Below the pieces are notes generated by a model. It did not search any database. It saw nothing but the letters and a program-made list of their open reading frames with translations, and had not been told where the DNA came from. The translations under genes were made by a program, and so were the position numbers. Of a stretch of DNA of 64,000 nucleotides, positions 11,768 to 22,600 are shown piece after piece. How positions within the stretch are numbered: the stretch's first letter is position 1; every line of letters begins with the position of its first letter. This DNA is from Nemertoderma westbladi (lineage: Eukaryota > Xenacoelomorpha > Nemertodermatida > Nemertodermatidae), in NCBI GenBank assembly GCA_032718475.1, contig JAUCBJ010008167.1:1-64000 (forward strand), read 5' to 3'.

Positions 11768-12670
11768 CCGCTCCATGAAAACAGGATATTATCGTGCATA
11801 AAATATACAGTTTTCACCAATAATCAATCAAACTATAGAATACTTAGGGCGTACTTACATATTTACAATTAAATTTCACAATACTTCCTTTCTACATAAT
11901 GATTCGATACAAAATAATTACAAATTCAAACTTTACGTATTTAAGGCTTTACTAAGTAAGTACAATATAAATCTAAATTAAATTCACCAATATAAATCTA
12001 TTGCATCTCAATATTGCATAAATTCAAACAATTACAAATACAAATAAATGAAAATCATAAGAAAGGCTCGCGAGTCTTCCATCTACTATTGCATCTCAAA
12101 TATTGCATAAATTCAAATAATTACAAATACTTTCGTGCCTAAATGTAGATTGCATAAGTTCGGAATAATTACAAATATGAGTCTTTCTAAGCACAAAACT
12201 TTCTAACTATAAACTTTCTAAATACAAAATATAACACTGTACAAATGAAACTATAAGAAAGGCCCACGAGTCTTCCATCTACTCTTACTTTCTATTTCAC
12301 TGTAAATACAAATACTGCTTATAAGATATAAATTGCATAATATTCGGAACAATATAAATTGCATAAGTTCGGAATAATCACAAATATAAAATATAAATTC
12401 TTACAAAATATAAATCTTACTAAATATAAATCTTACTAAATATAGATATAAACTGCATAAGTTTAGAATAATATAAACTCCTTTGCATCTCAAATATGAA
12501 ACATAAATCTTTCAAATATGAGTTCCTTCTAAATATAAACTTTCTAAATTTCAAAAATTCGGAACAATACAAATTGCATAAGTTCAGATAAATATAAAAA
12601 ATATAACTCAAATAAATCACAAATTCACAAGAAAGGCTCACGAGTCTTCCGTCCACCCTTGCCCTTCCTT
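11768..12670 (-). other. Repetitive 3' non-coding region of element B
   Basis: No ORF is seen. It consists of degenerate, interspersed copies of units such as 'attgcataagttcggaataat' and 'tacaaatataaa', plus three copies of the 20-nt word described at 12061-25790. The few bases next to the LTR on the element strand (ATGGAGCGG) are the only purine-rich candidate for a polypurine tract, and it is a weak one. Confidence 0.5.
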
Positions 12671-14392
12671 TTATCGCTTAGTTGATCGAGCCCTGCCGCG
12701 TCCTCGAAAACTGCGCACAGGTGACTTTGCTCGCGATATGGGACTCGTGGGGCGAGTCACTGGTTTCGTTTGGACGTTGAGAGACGGTGCGACTATTTCC
12801 TCGCAAATTCGTCTATTTGGCATCCCAAAACCTCGACCGATTCCTCGTGACCGATCAGTTGTCACTACAGTTGGTAGAACGTCTGGGAACTCGCGAGAAG
12901 CGGACGACGCAGACCCAAGAGCAGCTTGCGCCCCCTTTTGATCAGCTGGTGTGTGTCCCGATCCTCCTGTTGGTTCTCTAGGAAGCGATACCGTATCCCG
13001 AGTAATTCGAATAGTCGGCTCAACTCCCTTGCGTTCTTCTATATTAATAGACTTCTTTAACTGTTGGCCCACTTTCTGGACCCGTATGATCCTACCCTGT
13101 CCGTCCTCCCGAGGGTGACGTGCAGACGGCGCAACCGGAGTGGCTGGTATATTTTTCGCCTCTAGGACCTCCTCTTCCTCGAATACGCTCGCTCGTATAC
13201 GTTTGTGGTAAAACGCGGCTCGGTACGCCCATGCGACGGTTAACCAAGCTCCTTTATTCCGCTTTTCAGTTCGGAAACGATCGAATTCACCATACGTGAT
13301 GCGATTAACGACTTTCTGAAAATTCCACGTGTTTTTGTTATCCGGGTGAATCTGTAATAGATACTCGCGCACTACTCGGAATCCACTGTCGTGGGGCAAA
13401 ATATCGACTACCTCGATAAGTTCGTCATATTGGGGCATAGCGGAGATGTATCCTTCCGACATCATCGTTTGGGGATTTACCGCCCAAAATCCAAGATGCG
13501 CCCTCATCGGAAATCGTCTTCTTTGTGCCGATACATGTTCGTCGGCTAAATCTTCCCACTCATCGAATAATTTTCTCACGAGTTTTACAGATTCGTGTTC
13601 ATAGGGTATGTCTCTCAGTTGGCATTCAGATGCTCGATGCCCTTTTATATTGCAATAAGTACATTGAGCCATAAATCTCCAGCAAGTATAAAAGGTATGA
13701 GACCCTTGATCTCCACACCATCCACAGATTAGCTGAGTCGTAGTAATGTGCTTTCCACTACACTTTGTCATATGATGTCCAGCGACGCCACATTTACCAC
13801 ACATCGTATTGGCAGGGTACCACACTCGTTCATATATAAGATCTCCAATCGGTCGAGCGCTTCCGCCCACACTATAATCGTAATCATCTGGATCTATGGG
13901 TTGGTAGGTTTCTGAGGGTTGTATACAAACTATAGCATCTGTTGCTTCAAGTTGTCGAATCTCCGTCTGAGATTTCTTCGGGAGGTTCCTTTCTATCTCA
14001 AGAAGTTCCTCTAAAGGATCGTCAGTGATCGTAGTAGTTACTTCGAAATCATCACCAAGGTGACCGATAGGAGCGCGCGTCTGCCGTGATTCATCCGTAA
14101 TCTCCACGATACGTTCTCCTTCATAGGGTAACAATGTAAACATAGATGGTCTTTCGATAAGAGATCCCGCACAGCGAAGATATACGTCTCGAAATATACT
14201 AAATCCTGCTCGAGTAAAGGCATTACGCTGAGCGTCGGAGTTGTAGAAGGGTTCAAGGAATCGTCTAAACACGTCGGTATGAATTCTCCCTTCCATGTAG
14301 AACGTATGATCTTCTCCGAGACAAAGTGGATGTCTTTTGAGAGTCCGAGACACAATGTCGGCGATTAGGCAAACATTCACTGACGACTCTTG
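12671..14392 (-). CDS. Triple CCHC-knuckle accessory protein of element B
   Basis: The frame opens after a TAG near 14393; counted from a GTG at 14380 it has 569 codons. No ATG occurs at the start (the first is about 14293), so it is probably reached by frameshifting or splicing from the exonuclease ORF, which overlaps it by about 125 nt in the frame a +1 shift would enter. Knuckles lie at residues 194-207 (CX2CX4HX4C), 219-233 (CX2CX5HX4C) and 240-253 (CX2CX4HX4C). These should bind single-stranded RNA or DNA. A conserved segment (FDEW...GFWAVN) follows and is shared with element A. The C-terminus is rich in R, S, G and P, ending RGRGRARSTKR. It sits downstream of integrase, where gag never lies, and gag-pol has its own knuckles, so this is a second nucleocapsid-like protein of unknown role. 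Confidence 0.7.
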   Translation of the reverse strand, partial: QESSVNVCLIADIVSRTLKRHPLCLGEDHTFYMEGRIHTDVFRRFLEPFYNSDAQRNAFTRAGFSIFRDVYLRCAGSLIERPSMFTLLPYEGERIVEITDESRQTRAPIGHLGDDFEVTTTITDDPLEELLEIERNLPKKSQTEIRQLEATDAIVCIQPSETYQPIDPDDYDYSVGGSARPIGDLIYERVWYPANTMCGKCGVAGHHMTKCSGKHITTTQLICGWCGDQGSHTFYTCWRFMAQCTYCNIKGHRASECQLRDIPYEHESVKLVRKLFDEWEDLADEHVSAQRRRFPMRAHLGFWAVNPQTMMSEGYISAMPQYDELIEVVDILPHDSGFRVVREYLLQIHPDNKNTWNFQKVVNRITYGEFDRFRTEKRNKGAWLTVAWAYRAAFYHKRIRASVFEEEEVLEAKNIPATPVAPSARHPREDGQGRIIRVQKVGQQLKKSINIEERKGVEPTIRITRDTVSLPREPTGGSGHTPADQKGAQAALGSASSASREFPDVLPTVVTTDRSRGIGRGFGMPNRRICEEIVAPSLNVQTKPVTRPTSPISRAKSPVRSFRGRGRARSTKR

Positions 14393-16379
14393 CTAAATAA
14401 TATTGTAGGACCGCTCTTGGAGGTGACGTAATAGCCCAATACACGCATCCTCTCCATTTAAGCTGTGATTCAAACTCACTCATATCTGGAGTATCACCTT
14501 CTCCATAAGTCTCAATATACTTGGTTCTCTTACTTTCCTTATAATCCCAATTGAATAACAGGTAGGAAATGTATCCAGTTCCAGTCTTCTGAGTATTATA
14601 CTCACGAAAATATCCCTGTTCTATAGACCACAAAATAAGAGGTCGAGTGTCGACGTAAGGTGTCGGTAGTCGGTCATCGCTGTCCGTCATGCCGGCGAAG
14701 TCGCTAATTAAGTCCTCCCTTACTCCTGATCCAATCTTTACAACAGTTTTATCTAAAATCATGTTTCTTACCATCTTCGGTATCATTCTAGCGTCGATAT
14801 TACAAGCTTGGTCCATCTTCTTTACTATGTGTCGCTTTGTATTTGCTGGAGGTATCGGCATTCGTTTGTCGCTCCTCTGTCTACTGAAAACGTGCAGGAC
14901 TCCGTCCGCCGCTCTAATTTGTATAGTCTTAGAAGTCAAACTCTGTTGATGACTGCCGCCCTCGTTATCGTAAAACATGTAACCATTTTCCTGAAACGAT
15001 CTAAACGTTCTATTCCATTCATCCAACAATTCTTCCGAAGGTTGCCAAATCTTCTCTATGTCCTTATCATCTTCGAAACGAATAACCTTACCTCGCCAAT
15101 CCGCGGCAATATCTGTATCCGACTCGAAGGTTCCGGTTCCAATCCATAAACGAATCGTCTTGGTTAAATATCCTTTCAAATTACTCGGAGCTATATCGGC
15201 ACCAGCTCTATCCAGTTCCTTAAAGTCTTGAATATGAGGTGGAACGTTGTACACGACCTTTTGAGTAATATGTCTACGTAAATCATATATCTTACTCATA
15301 TCGCTGAAAACAACTGCAGGAAGAAACTCCAAGTTTGAAATGATTTCTGGATGATCCACGATGGGTATTTCGTACGTCGTATCCTGTCGGACTGGTATAC
15401 TAATAGGAAAATTGAGTGTCGTACTCAATGGTTTCGTAGTTGAAGTACTATATGGTTGCATTTCTCTTGTCCTCTCCGGGGATGCAATCTGTAGTCTCTG
15501 AATAACGTTTTGAGCAAAGTTTATGCTCTCGAAAACTTCCGGTGTCATCTCCTTAGCTGGGGTTTGATCGTGTGACGTCCAATGGTAAGGTAGGCTCGCG
15601 AGTCTTCCGCCCCATTCTTCCATCTCACATTTCTCGAAAGCCTTGTAGGCTCTGTATAGGCTAAGAGCTTCTTTCTTTTTGCGGGTTGACTGATTCGCCT
15701 CGTCCAGCGTAAGTTCAAATACATCGGGTTCAACAACCTTAGGTGGGTAAACGACAGTTTCTCCCGCCTTTGGTCCGGTCATAGCAAATGAATGATATGG
15801 ATTCGATAAAGGATACCCTCCTTCCTGGTAGCGTAGTTGTTGATGGTTCGAACACCTCGCCAGTATCGGTTCGGGATTTTCCTTATTCAAACGCATCGGA
15901 ATCGCATTTCGTTGTTCGCGCATACAAGAACCGCATTGATAATAAAGTTTATAAACTGAAAATGCTTCCTTGGTTTCTCTATCGTCCCCTCGAGTTCGTC
16001 TGTAAAGGTGCATTCCATCGAATTCATCGCGTACCGCGGGCATAGGTTCGTGCGCCTTTAGGTATTGCATGGTATGATACAAACGACTAATTTCAGTATC
16101 GGGGTCTTCGCTAATGTCTCCCGTATCACACAAAGCGTCGTACGGGTAAAGTTCATTGAAGGTTCTGCGCAAACTTTCGATTCTTTCATTTAATGCGTTT
16201 TGTCTTCTCTTTAATACATTCGAGTCATATTTAGTTCTCGCGAGTTTCGCTGTACTTTCTGATAATTCTTTTATACCAAATATAGTGTAGTCCTTGGCTC
16301 CAAATCTTTCGAATGGCGCTGCTGCCTCCTCTTGGATATCATATCCCCATCTCGGCTCTCCTTGTATCCCTTTCTCCAT
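14265..16379 (-). CDS. Accessory ORF with putative DEDD 3'-5' exonuclease domain, element B
   Basis: 704 codons from an ATG at 16379. Residues 1-400 are not recognised. The last third has the strand and motif order of the RNase D/WRN exonuclease fold: motif I 'YMFYDNEGG' (D471-x-E473) followed by 'TIQIRAADGVLHVF', then 'IDARMIPKMVRNMILDKTVV' and motif II 'KIGSGVREDL' (D556), then 'YVDTRPL' (D577), the strand that often follows motif II in RNase D relatives. Motif III (Y/H then D) is not clear in this frame; a candidate Asp (CLIAD) lies in the overlapping knuckle frame, where the element A alignment also continues. A DEDD enzyme would remove 3' nucleotides from DNA or RNA. Such a domain is not part of standard BEL/Pao Pol as I know it. 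The fold call is by eye. Confidence 0.6.
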   Translation of the reverse strand: MEKGIQGEPRWGYDIQEEAAAPFERFGAKDYTIFGIKELSESTAKLARTKYDSNVLKRRQNALNERIESLRRTFNELYPYDALCDTGDISEDPDTEISRLYHTMQYLKAHEPMPAVRDEFDGMHLYRRTRGDDRETKEAFSVYKLYYQCGSCMREQRNAIPMRLNKENPEPILARCSNHQQLRYQEGGYPLSNPYHSFAMTGPKAGETVVYPPKVVEPDVFELTLDEANQSTRKKKEALSLYRAYKAFEKCEMEEWGGRLASLPYHWTSHDQTPAKEMTPEVFESINFAQNVIQRLQIASPERTREMQPYSTSTTKPLSTTLNFPISIPVRQDTTYEIPIVDHPEIISNLEFLPAVVFSDMSKIYDLRRHITQKVVYNVPPHIQDFKELDRAGADIAPSNLKGYLTKTIRLWIGTGTFESDTDIAADWRGKVIRFEDDKDIEKIWQPSEELLDEWNRTFRSFQENGYMFYDNEGGSHQQSLTSKTIQIRAADGVLHVFSRQRSDKRMPIPPANTKRHIVKKMDQACNIDARMIPKMVRNMILDKTVVKIGSGVREDLISDFAGMTDSDDRLPTPYVDTRPLILWSIEQGYFREYNTQKTGTGYISYLLFNWDYKESKRTKYIETYGEGDTPDMSEFESQLKWRGCVYWAITSPPRAVLQYYLARVVSECLPNRRHCVSDSQKTSTLSRRRSYVLHGRENSYRRV

Positions 16380-17059
16380 AATTAGAGGTGTAGTTACATA
16401 ATCATTACTACTAGAGGGAATACAACAGAGTTTGTAGTTAGTTGTGAGGAGACGTGAGAGTTTCGTCTGCCCTTTGGGCTCGACAACGCTCTAACCTCCT
16501 ACCCATAGCCTAAGATCTAGGGTTTCTTTAATGACACGCTGCTTCTTATCTAAAATTTTTGCCGAAATAAAAACGAATTTGGGCTAAACTGGCTGTGAGT
16601 CTAAAATACTCACTTTTTGATCCCAAACTATTATCAGAAAATAAGCAGTCAAGAATTAGTAATAAATATAGGGGAGTCTATTTTGACGTAACTTATTGAA
16701 ACAAGACCGTGTAAAATTTAATTTTAATTTTAATTAAAATTTAATTAAAATTTTAAGAAAGGCTCGCAAGTCTTCCTCTCTTGTTTCTCTAATTTTAAGT
16801 TCCACCCGACTGTACCCTGAAATCTATTCACTGGAGAAAATTTTAAAAATTTTTCAAATCCAAATGGATTGTCTAAAATTTCGAAATGTCTCAATATTGT
16901 GAGTTCCAAGTAGAATTCCATTTCTTATACCTACAAATCCCGCTCCTATGTGACACATAAGGGTACTACCCTCAATGTTCACATATAAAGACAATGGAAT
17001 TCTACCGCTGTCCTTACTACAGTGTACAGGTACGTGGAAATCTATTTGTAAACTCCTAA
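16380..17059 (-). other. Spacer between integrase and exonuclease ORFs of element B
   Basis: About 680 bp without an ORF. It holds one copy of the 20-nt word (16757-16776) and an A/T-rich inverted stretch (ttttaattaaaattt, about 16718-16755). On the element strand a pyrimidine run ending CCCTCTAG (about 16411-16418) lies 32 nt before the exonuclease ATG and could serve as a splice acceptor. Confidence 0.35.
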
Positions 17060-19588
17060 TTATTTACTAATATTAGGTGGAGATTTGTAATCTCCAGACT
17101 CGTTACGAGTCTCTTCAAGAAGTACGAGACGTTGTGTCGGTCTGTCAACTGTACGACCGTCAATTGTCCGTACCGTAACAGTTCTTGTCACTCCATCCAT
17201 AGATGGATGTGTGGCTAAAATTACACCTGTTATCCAGAAGCGTCTTTTTAGATTCACTTCTGCTAACAGCACGTGATCTCCCGGCTTTAATGCGCGGGTG
17301 TTATTGTACCAGTTTGTTCTGGCAGAAATAGAGTGCAAATAATGGTTTTGCCATATTTCCCAGAATTTGTTAGCTAGTAGTTGCGTGATTTTCCACGCTT
17401 TTCTACCGTAGCTATCGCCTTCTATTGGAATAGAAATAGGCGTCAAAGTTGTCGGTGCCTGCATAAGCAGGTGTGCCGGTGTCAAAGCAAACTGAGATTG
17501 TTTGTCATCGGGTACTAATACTATTGGTCTAGTATTTAGTATTGCCTCGATTTCAACAAACAGTGTTGTCAGTTGGTCGTCTGTCAATATGTGGTTTACT
17601 GGAATGACCTTTGCCATGGCTGTCTTTATAGATCTAATCAATCTCTCCCAGACTCTGCCTCTCCATGGACTATCTGGAGGATTAAACTTCCAAACAATCT
17701 TGTAAGGACGTAGTTCGTTTGAGATTTGATCATGATCTAATTTCTTAAAGGCTCTAGCAATCTCATTTCGAGCACCAACAAAGTTTGTCCCTTGGTCTGA
17801 GTACAAGCATTTCACTAGTCCGCGTCTGGCGATAAATCGCCGCAATGCTAGTATAAACGCGTTGGTGGAAAGATCCATCACACGTTCAATATGAACTGCC
17901 CTACTGGACATATATGTGAAAATCAGTCCCCAGCGTTTTACTAGTATACGTCCACGTTTCGTATGTATGGGACCAAAGCAATCAATTCCAGTCTCTGTAA
18001 AAGGTGGTCTGAATGCTTGAAGTCGTGCTTGTGGAAGTTCACTCATTTCTTGGGTACCTATTCTAGAATGTACCTTTTTACAAATAATACACGTACGTGT
18101 CACTGAACTTATTGCTTTACTGGGTCTAATTAATACAAATCTTGTACGTAAGTAGGAAAGACAGTGGTGTCTTCCAGCGTGTTTCAGATGAAAATGTGCG
18201 TCCAGTATCATTGCACGTTGTAGTTCGTGATGCTGCGGTATTATTATTGGGTACCTAAAGTTTGTGTTAAAGTCAATGTTTTGAAGCCGAGATTTATGAC
18301 AAATTAAGCCATTATAAATTATCGGACTCCAACTCAATATTGGTGACGACTTGATTGGTTGACCTTGATTTATAGATGTGAATTCGCGCGCGAAATATCG
18401 CAGTTGGTAATGGCGAATTAATTTAATCTCACACCTGTCAATCTCAGTCAATGTAAGTCGACGTGTGAAGTCTCGTTTGCCTTTAACGTATTGTACAAAA
18501 CGTACAATCCACGCTAATTTTCGGCAAGCGTTTGTCCAAGAATCTGTTAGGTTTACAATACGGTCGACGTAAGTATTTGTGACGTCATCAGGTAAGTCAA
18601 TGGAGATTTTGGAAGGTTTTGATTTACTAGAAGGGCCCATGGGTCCGCCGGTAGGTATTCCCTTGTTGACTGTTGATCCGTCCGGGTCTACAAGTAATTT
18701 GTCCTTCTTCGTCTTCTTACCTTGATTGTCAGTACTTTGTAAGTCGATCGTTAATGGTGGTTTGAACTCTATGGGGTCAGTGGGTTTCGGTAAACTTATT
18801 TTTCTGCCGATATTAATCCCGGGTCTCACCATAGGTTGCAAGTTTGGTATGTCTCTTGAGCGCAGAGTAACACCTGTATTTACATTAGCGTAGGTACTAC
18901 CCACATCTGTAATACATGAGGTTTCACCGTGCTTATGGTTGCTCAAGTGCGTCAAAATTGGTAGTTTGTCAATACAAGGCCGCTCCAATAGGGAAACTGC
19001 GGCTTTACTGTTAGTGAATACATTACTAATGTCCGGTTGAACATTTTGTGACATGTCTGGTAAAATCTTTCGCGGAACATCCGGCGAAATATCTAGTGAC
19101 GTGTCTGGCAAAACGTCTGGTTGACCGTCTAGTAACGTATCTGGTTGTTTGTCAATAGAAGGCCGCTCCAATAGAGAAACTGCGGCTTTACTATTTGTCA
19201 GTATGTTACTAGTGTCTGGTAGAACATTTTGTGATATGTCTGGCAAAATGTCTGGTTGGCCGTCTAGTAACGTGTCTGTTTGACCGTCTGGTAACGTGTC
19301 TGGTTGACCGTCTGGCGATATGTCTGGTGTAGAAAGGCTCGCAAGTCTTCCGTTCTTGACCTTTGAAGTTATCGCTTTCCATTTCGCCTTCGGTTTTTTC
19401 TTGAGTTTAGCCGCCGTCTTTTTCTTTGCTTTCCCTTTCTTTGGTTTTTTAATTTCCGCGTCTTTTGGGATAGTGTTAGACTTGTTGTCGTATAGTGGCG
19501 GCCAATGTTGTATTGATCCCTGCAAGAACCGTGGTCCGTGCTGCCAAAATTCTTTGTTCTCCGGTTTACAAAATTCCTCAGGCATCAT
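17060..19588 (-). CDS. Integrase part of BEL/Pao Pol, element B
   Basis: 842 codons from the ATG at 19588, but the frame is the same as the RT/RNase H ORF and is open back to a TAA at 19643-19645; the link just after that stop reads CPGPQNPADIASRG, the usual RNase H-integrase joint, so the true product starts upstream. Residues about 45-320 are a long, low-complexity K- and DGQPD-rich linker with an internal duplication (SKAAVSLLERP twice). Then come an HHCC-type zinc region (HFHLKHAGRHH...CIIC), the DDE core (GIDCFGP; SDQGTNF; WERLIRS), the ALTPAHLL signature, and a DUF5641-type C-terminus (LKPGDHVLL...RRFWITG). All three catalytic acids are present. The linker is longer than usual for the family. 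Confidence 0.9.
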   Translation of the reverse strand: MMPEEFCKPENKEFWQHGPRFLQGSIQHWPPLYDNKSNTIPKDAEIKKPKKGKAKKKTAAKLKKKPKAKWKAITSKVKNGRLASLSTPDISPDGQPDTLPDGQTDTLLDGQPDILPDISQNVLPDTSNILTNSKAAVSLLERPSIDKQPDTLLDGQPDVLPDTSLDISPDVPRKILPDMSQNVQPDISNVFTNSKAAVSLLERPCIDKLPILTHLSNHKHGETSCITDVGSTYANVNTGVTLRSRDIPNLQPMVRPGINIGRKISLPKPTDPIEFKPPLTIDLQSTDNQGKKTKKDKLLVDPDGSTVNKGIPTGGPMGPSSKSKPSKISIDLPDDVTNTYVDRIVNLTDSWTNACRKLAWIVRFVQYVKGKRDFTRRLTLTEIDRCEIKLIRHYQLRYFAREFTSINQGQPIKSSPILSWSPIIYNGLICHKSRLQNIDFNTNFRYPIIIPQHHELQRAMILDAHFHLKHAGRHHCLSYLRTRFVLIRPSKAISSVTRTCIICKKVHSRIGTQEMSELPQARLQAFRPPFTETGIDCFGPIHTKRGRILVKRWGLIFTYMSSRAVHIERVMDLSTNAFILALRRFIARRGLVKCLYSDQGTNFVGARNEIARAFKKLDHDQISNELRPYKIVWKFNPPDSPWRGRVWERLIRSIKTAMAKVIPVNHILTDDQLTTLFVEIEAILNTRPIVLVPDDKQSQFALTPAHLLMQAPTTLTPISIPIEGDSYGRKAWKITQLLANKFWEIWQNHYLHSISARTNWYNNTRALKPGDHVLLAEVNLKRRFWITGVILATHPSMDGVTRTVTVRTIDGRTVDRPTQRLVLLEETRNESGDYKSPPNISK

Positions 19589-19642
19589 TCCTCGCGACGC
19601 AATATCGGCTGGGTTTTGTGGTCCGGGACAATGTCGCCAATC

Positions 19643-22600
19643 TTATTTTATTGAACGGTCTAGAATTTCCGCGCGACGGTTAGCTACGAATGTCTTGAAT
19701 TCAAGTGTGTCGTTGTTTATGTAAAATAAAACCAACGTCGCGTCAGTCCAATAAAATATCTGTAAACTTGACTGTAGTTCTGTCTGTATAAGGTTCACGA
19801 TGGTGGTTGACAGGGCTGCGGCTTGTAGCTCAGCTCGTGGTGTCGTCATATACTTAGTAGGCATTGTTTTTGCCTTAGAAGTAATGAGCGAAACATCGAA
19901 TTCTTCTGAGTCTACTTGTCTGCGCAAGTACGCTGCCACACCAAAGCCGTTGTCACTGGCGTCAGAAAAACAATGTAATTCCAAGTTGTCAGGAAATGTT
20001 GTTTGTAATGGAAAGTAGACTCTGGGTATGGAATAATCCTCTAGCGAAGATAATTCTGCTTCCCAGGTTTTCCATAAGTCCACTTGGTCTGATGAGATCG
20101 GCTCGTCCCATGTCAGTCCATCCTTCCAAATACTGCGCATATAAATGCGGGCTTGCAGTATTATTGGACTGATGAATCCTAATGGATCGAACAATCGTCT
20201 CAATTTTGACAAGCATGATCTCTTTGTCAGTGTGTTTTCTTGACTGTCCAGTCTCACCTTCACTCGAAAGTTGTCCGTGTTTGGGTCCCAAAAGAGCCCC
20301 AACACCTTGGTCGTCGGTAGTGGTTCGAACTCTAGGTCTATGTCACCACCTCCACGCTCAGTCGTTCCGAATGAGTCTACTAATTCGGCACTGTTTGAGG
20401 CGAATTTGGTGAGGTTAAAACCTCCGCCCGCTAAGCAGTCCCGTAATTGATGTGCTACTGTTGTAGCACGTTCTACTGTGTCGCAACTCTGTAAACCGTC
20501 GTCGACGTAAAAGTCACGTTCCACAATCTTAATTATCTCTGGGTCATACATGTGTTTCTGATCCCTAGCGGCTTGCTTTAGGGCGTACATTGTACAGTTT
20601 GGGCTGTCCCTGGCACCGAAAACGCGAACTTGCATTTGGTAAGTCGCCGGTGGTAGACTTAAGTCTCCTTCCGGGTACCAGAGGAACCTCAAACTGTCTC
20701 TGTCTCGCTCTAACGCTCTCACTTGGTGAAACATAGCTTCGACGTCGCAAGTAAAAGCTACTTGACGCTGACGGAAGCGCATAATCACCCCCATAAGATA
20801 ATTATTCATGTTTTGTCCATCCATCAACTCGCTATTGAGGGACATTCCCTCAAACAGAGCCGCACAGTCATTGACTACACGTACTTTGTCTGGTTTGTCG
20901 GGGTGTCTCACGTAGTGATGTGGTAAGTAGTATGTCTGGTCTGTTACTATCTCTGGGTTAGTCATTCGGATAGCGTATCCCTTGGACAAATACGTCTCCA
21001 TCTGAGTGTTGTACTGGAGATGGGCTTTCTCGTCCTTTAATAGACGTTGTCGTATTGAGTGTAGACGTCTTAAAGCTAGTGGATAGTTATTTATGAGTTT
21101 AGGACGTTGGTCACGCCATAGCATCCCTACCTCATAATGTCCGTCCTCCGTCTGGCGGATAGTATCTTCCATGATCCTCAAAGATTGTTTCTCCTGTTCC
21201 GACATACATGGTTCGTAGCTACCAGGTTCAGCTGTATCTTGTTCTAACCACCTGATAGTCTTCTCCGTTAATTCTTTGTCCAATACAGCTTGTTCCACTT
21301 GATGATTTCTCAACGCGTCATCATCGATATCGACGGGCATTGTTGAGGTTATTTGTGTAGGTAGACTCACAAGCCTTCCGGCGTTATCATCTGTCGTCGA
21401 TGGAATCTCTGGCTGACTCGTCTTCTCCCCAAGTTCTAAACTCACCTGGTGGATTAGCTGCTCCTTGTGACTTATCATGCTAGTTACACGTCTGTCATGT
21501 TTTGTCGAATGTAGTGTAGTATGGTCCACGTCGTGTGAAAAGGAATGAATTGAATTTGTAGTTAATAAACTACATGTACTTTGTACATCGTCTTCCTCGT
21601 CACTTATGTCCAGTGTGCGCACAGGCGCTCGAGTATACCACCCTATCGGCGTTCTACAGGCATATGCGTTTCCCACTATGACTGCCGATGGTCTGGTTTC
21701 CCACACTTGATGTAGGTTGAATTGGTCTGTCCCGATCAGCATTGCTACCGATCTATAATTGACAGGACATTCAGGTACACCAAGGTGTCTGAAATACTTA
21801 CGGTCCTCCAAGGATTGTTCTGGGACAGGACCTAGTAGGTTACTAAAGTCCTTGGTGGCCGCAAAAGTCAAATCCTTAAAGGGTAACAAAGACCTCTCCT
21901 TTTCGCTGTGTTGCGATTTTGGAAGAAGAGTGTCTAAGTTTAACTTAACTCGTGTCACTGGTATTGCAAGTTGTCCGTGCATACTACTTACGGTGTAACT
22001 GACGCGCTTACCTTGTCTGAGATCCGTCACGACGTCAGCTATCTGCTCATCCACGTAGCTGTGAGATGAGGCTGAATCCAGGATAGCGTAGATTCTCTTG
22101 CACCCTTTTGTGCCAGTAATCTTAATCGGAATTACGCTGAATCCCTTTAGTTGGTCAGTCGTCAGAAGCACGATCGATGGTTGTTCGTCTCCATCGGAAT
22201 ATACGTCGTCGTCTTCTGACTCTTCGTCCGACGATCCGGATTGTTCTGAGAAACAATCCTTAATATGTGTCACGAAGGTTGGAGTCGTTTTCGATTCTCG
22301 ATTCTTGTAGGCCGTATTACATTTCGCTGCTGCTTCCGGGTGTTCCCTGGCGAAGCGTTTTGTCGGCGTGTGGCTGTCTGTGTGGAGCAGACCGTCGTGG
22401 TTGCGTCCACAGGATGGACAAGTGTCGGTATTTGGGCAATCTTTGCGAACGTGTCCGTGTCGCGTACACCGCCAACAAGAGTCCAATGGCCGTATCTGCA
22501 GCCGTCGTTCTTCCGAGTTTAACTCGCGAAACTGTTGACAACCTCTCAACTTGTGACCGATATACCGCTTGCCTAAATGCTCGCAGTATTGGCAGCCGCT

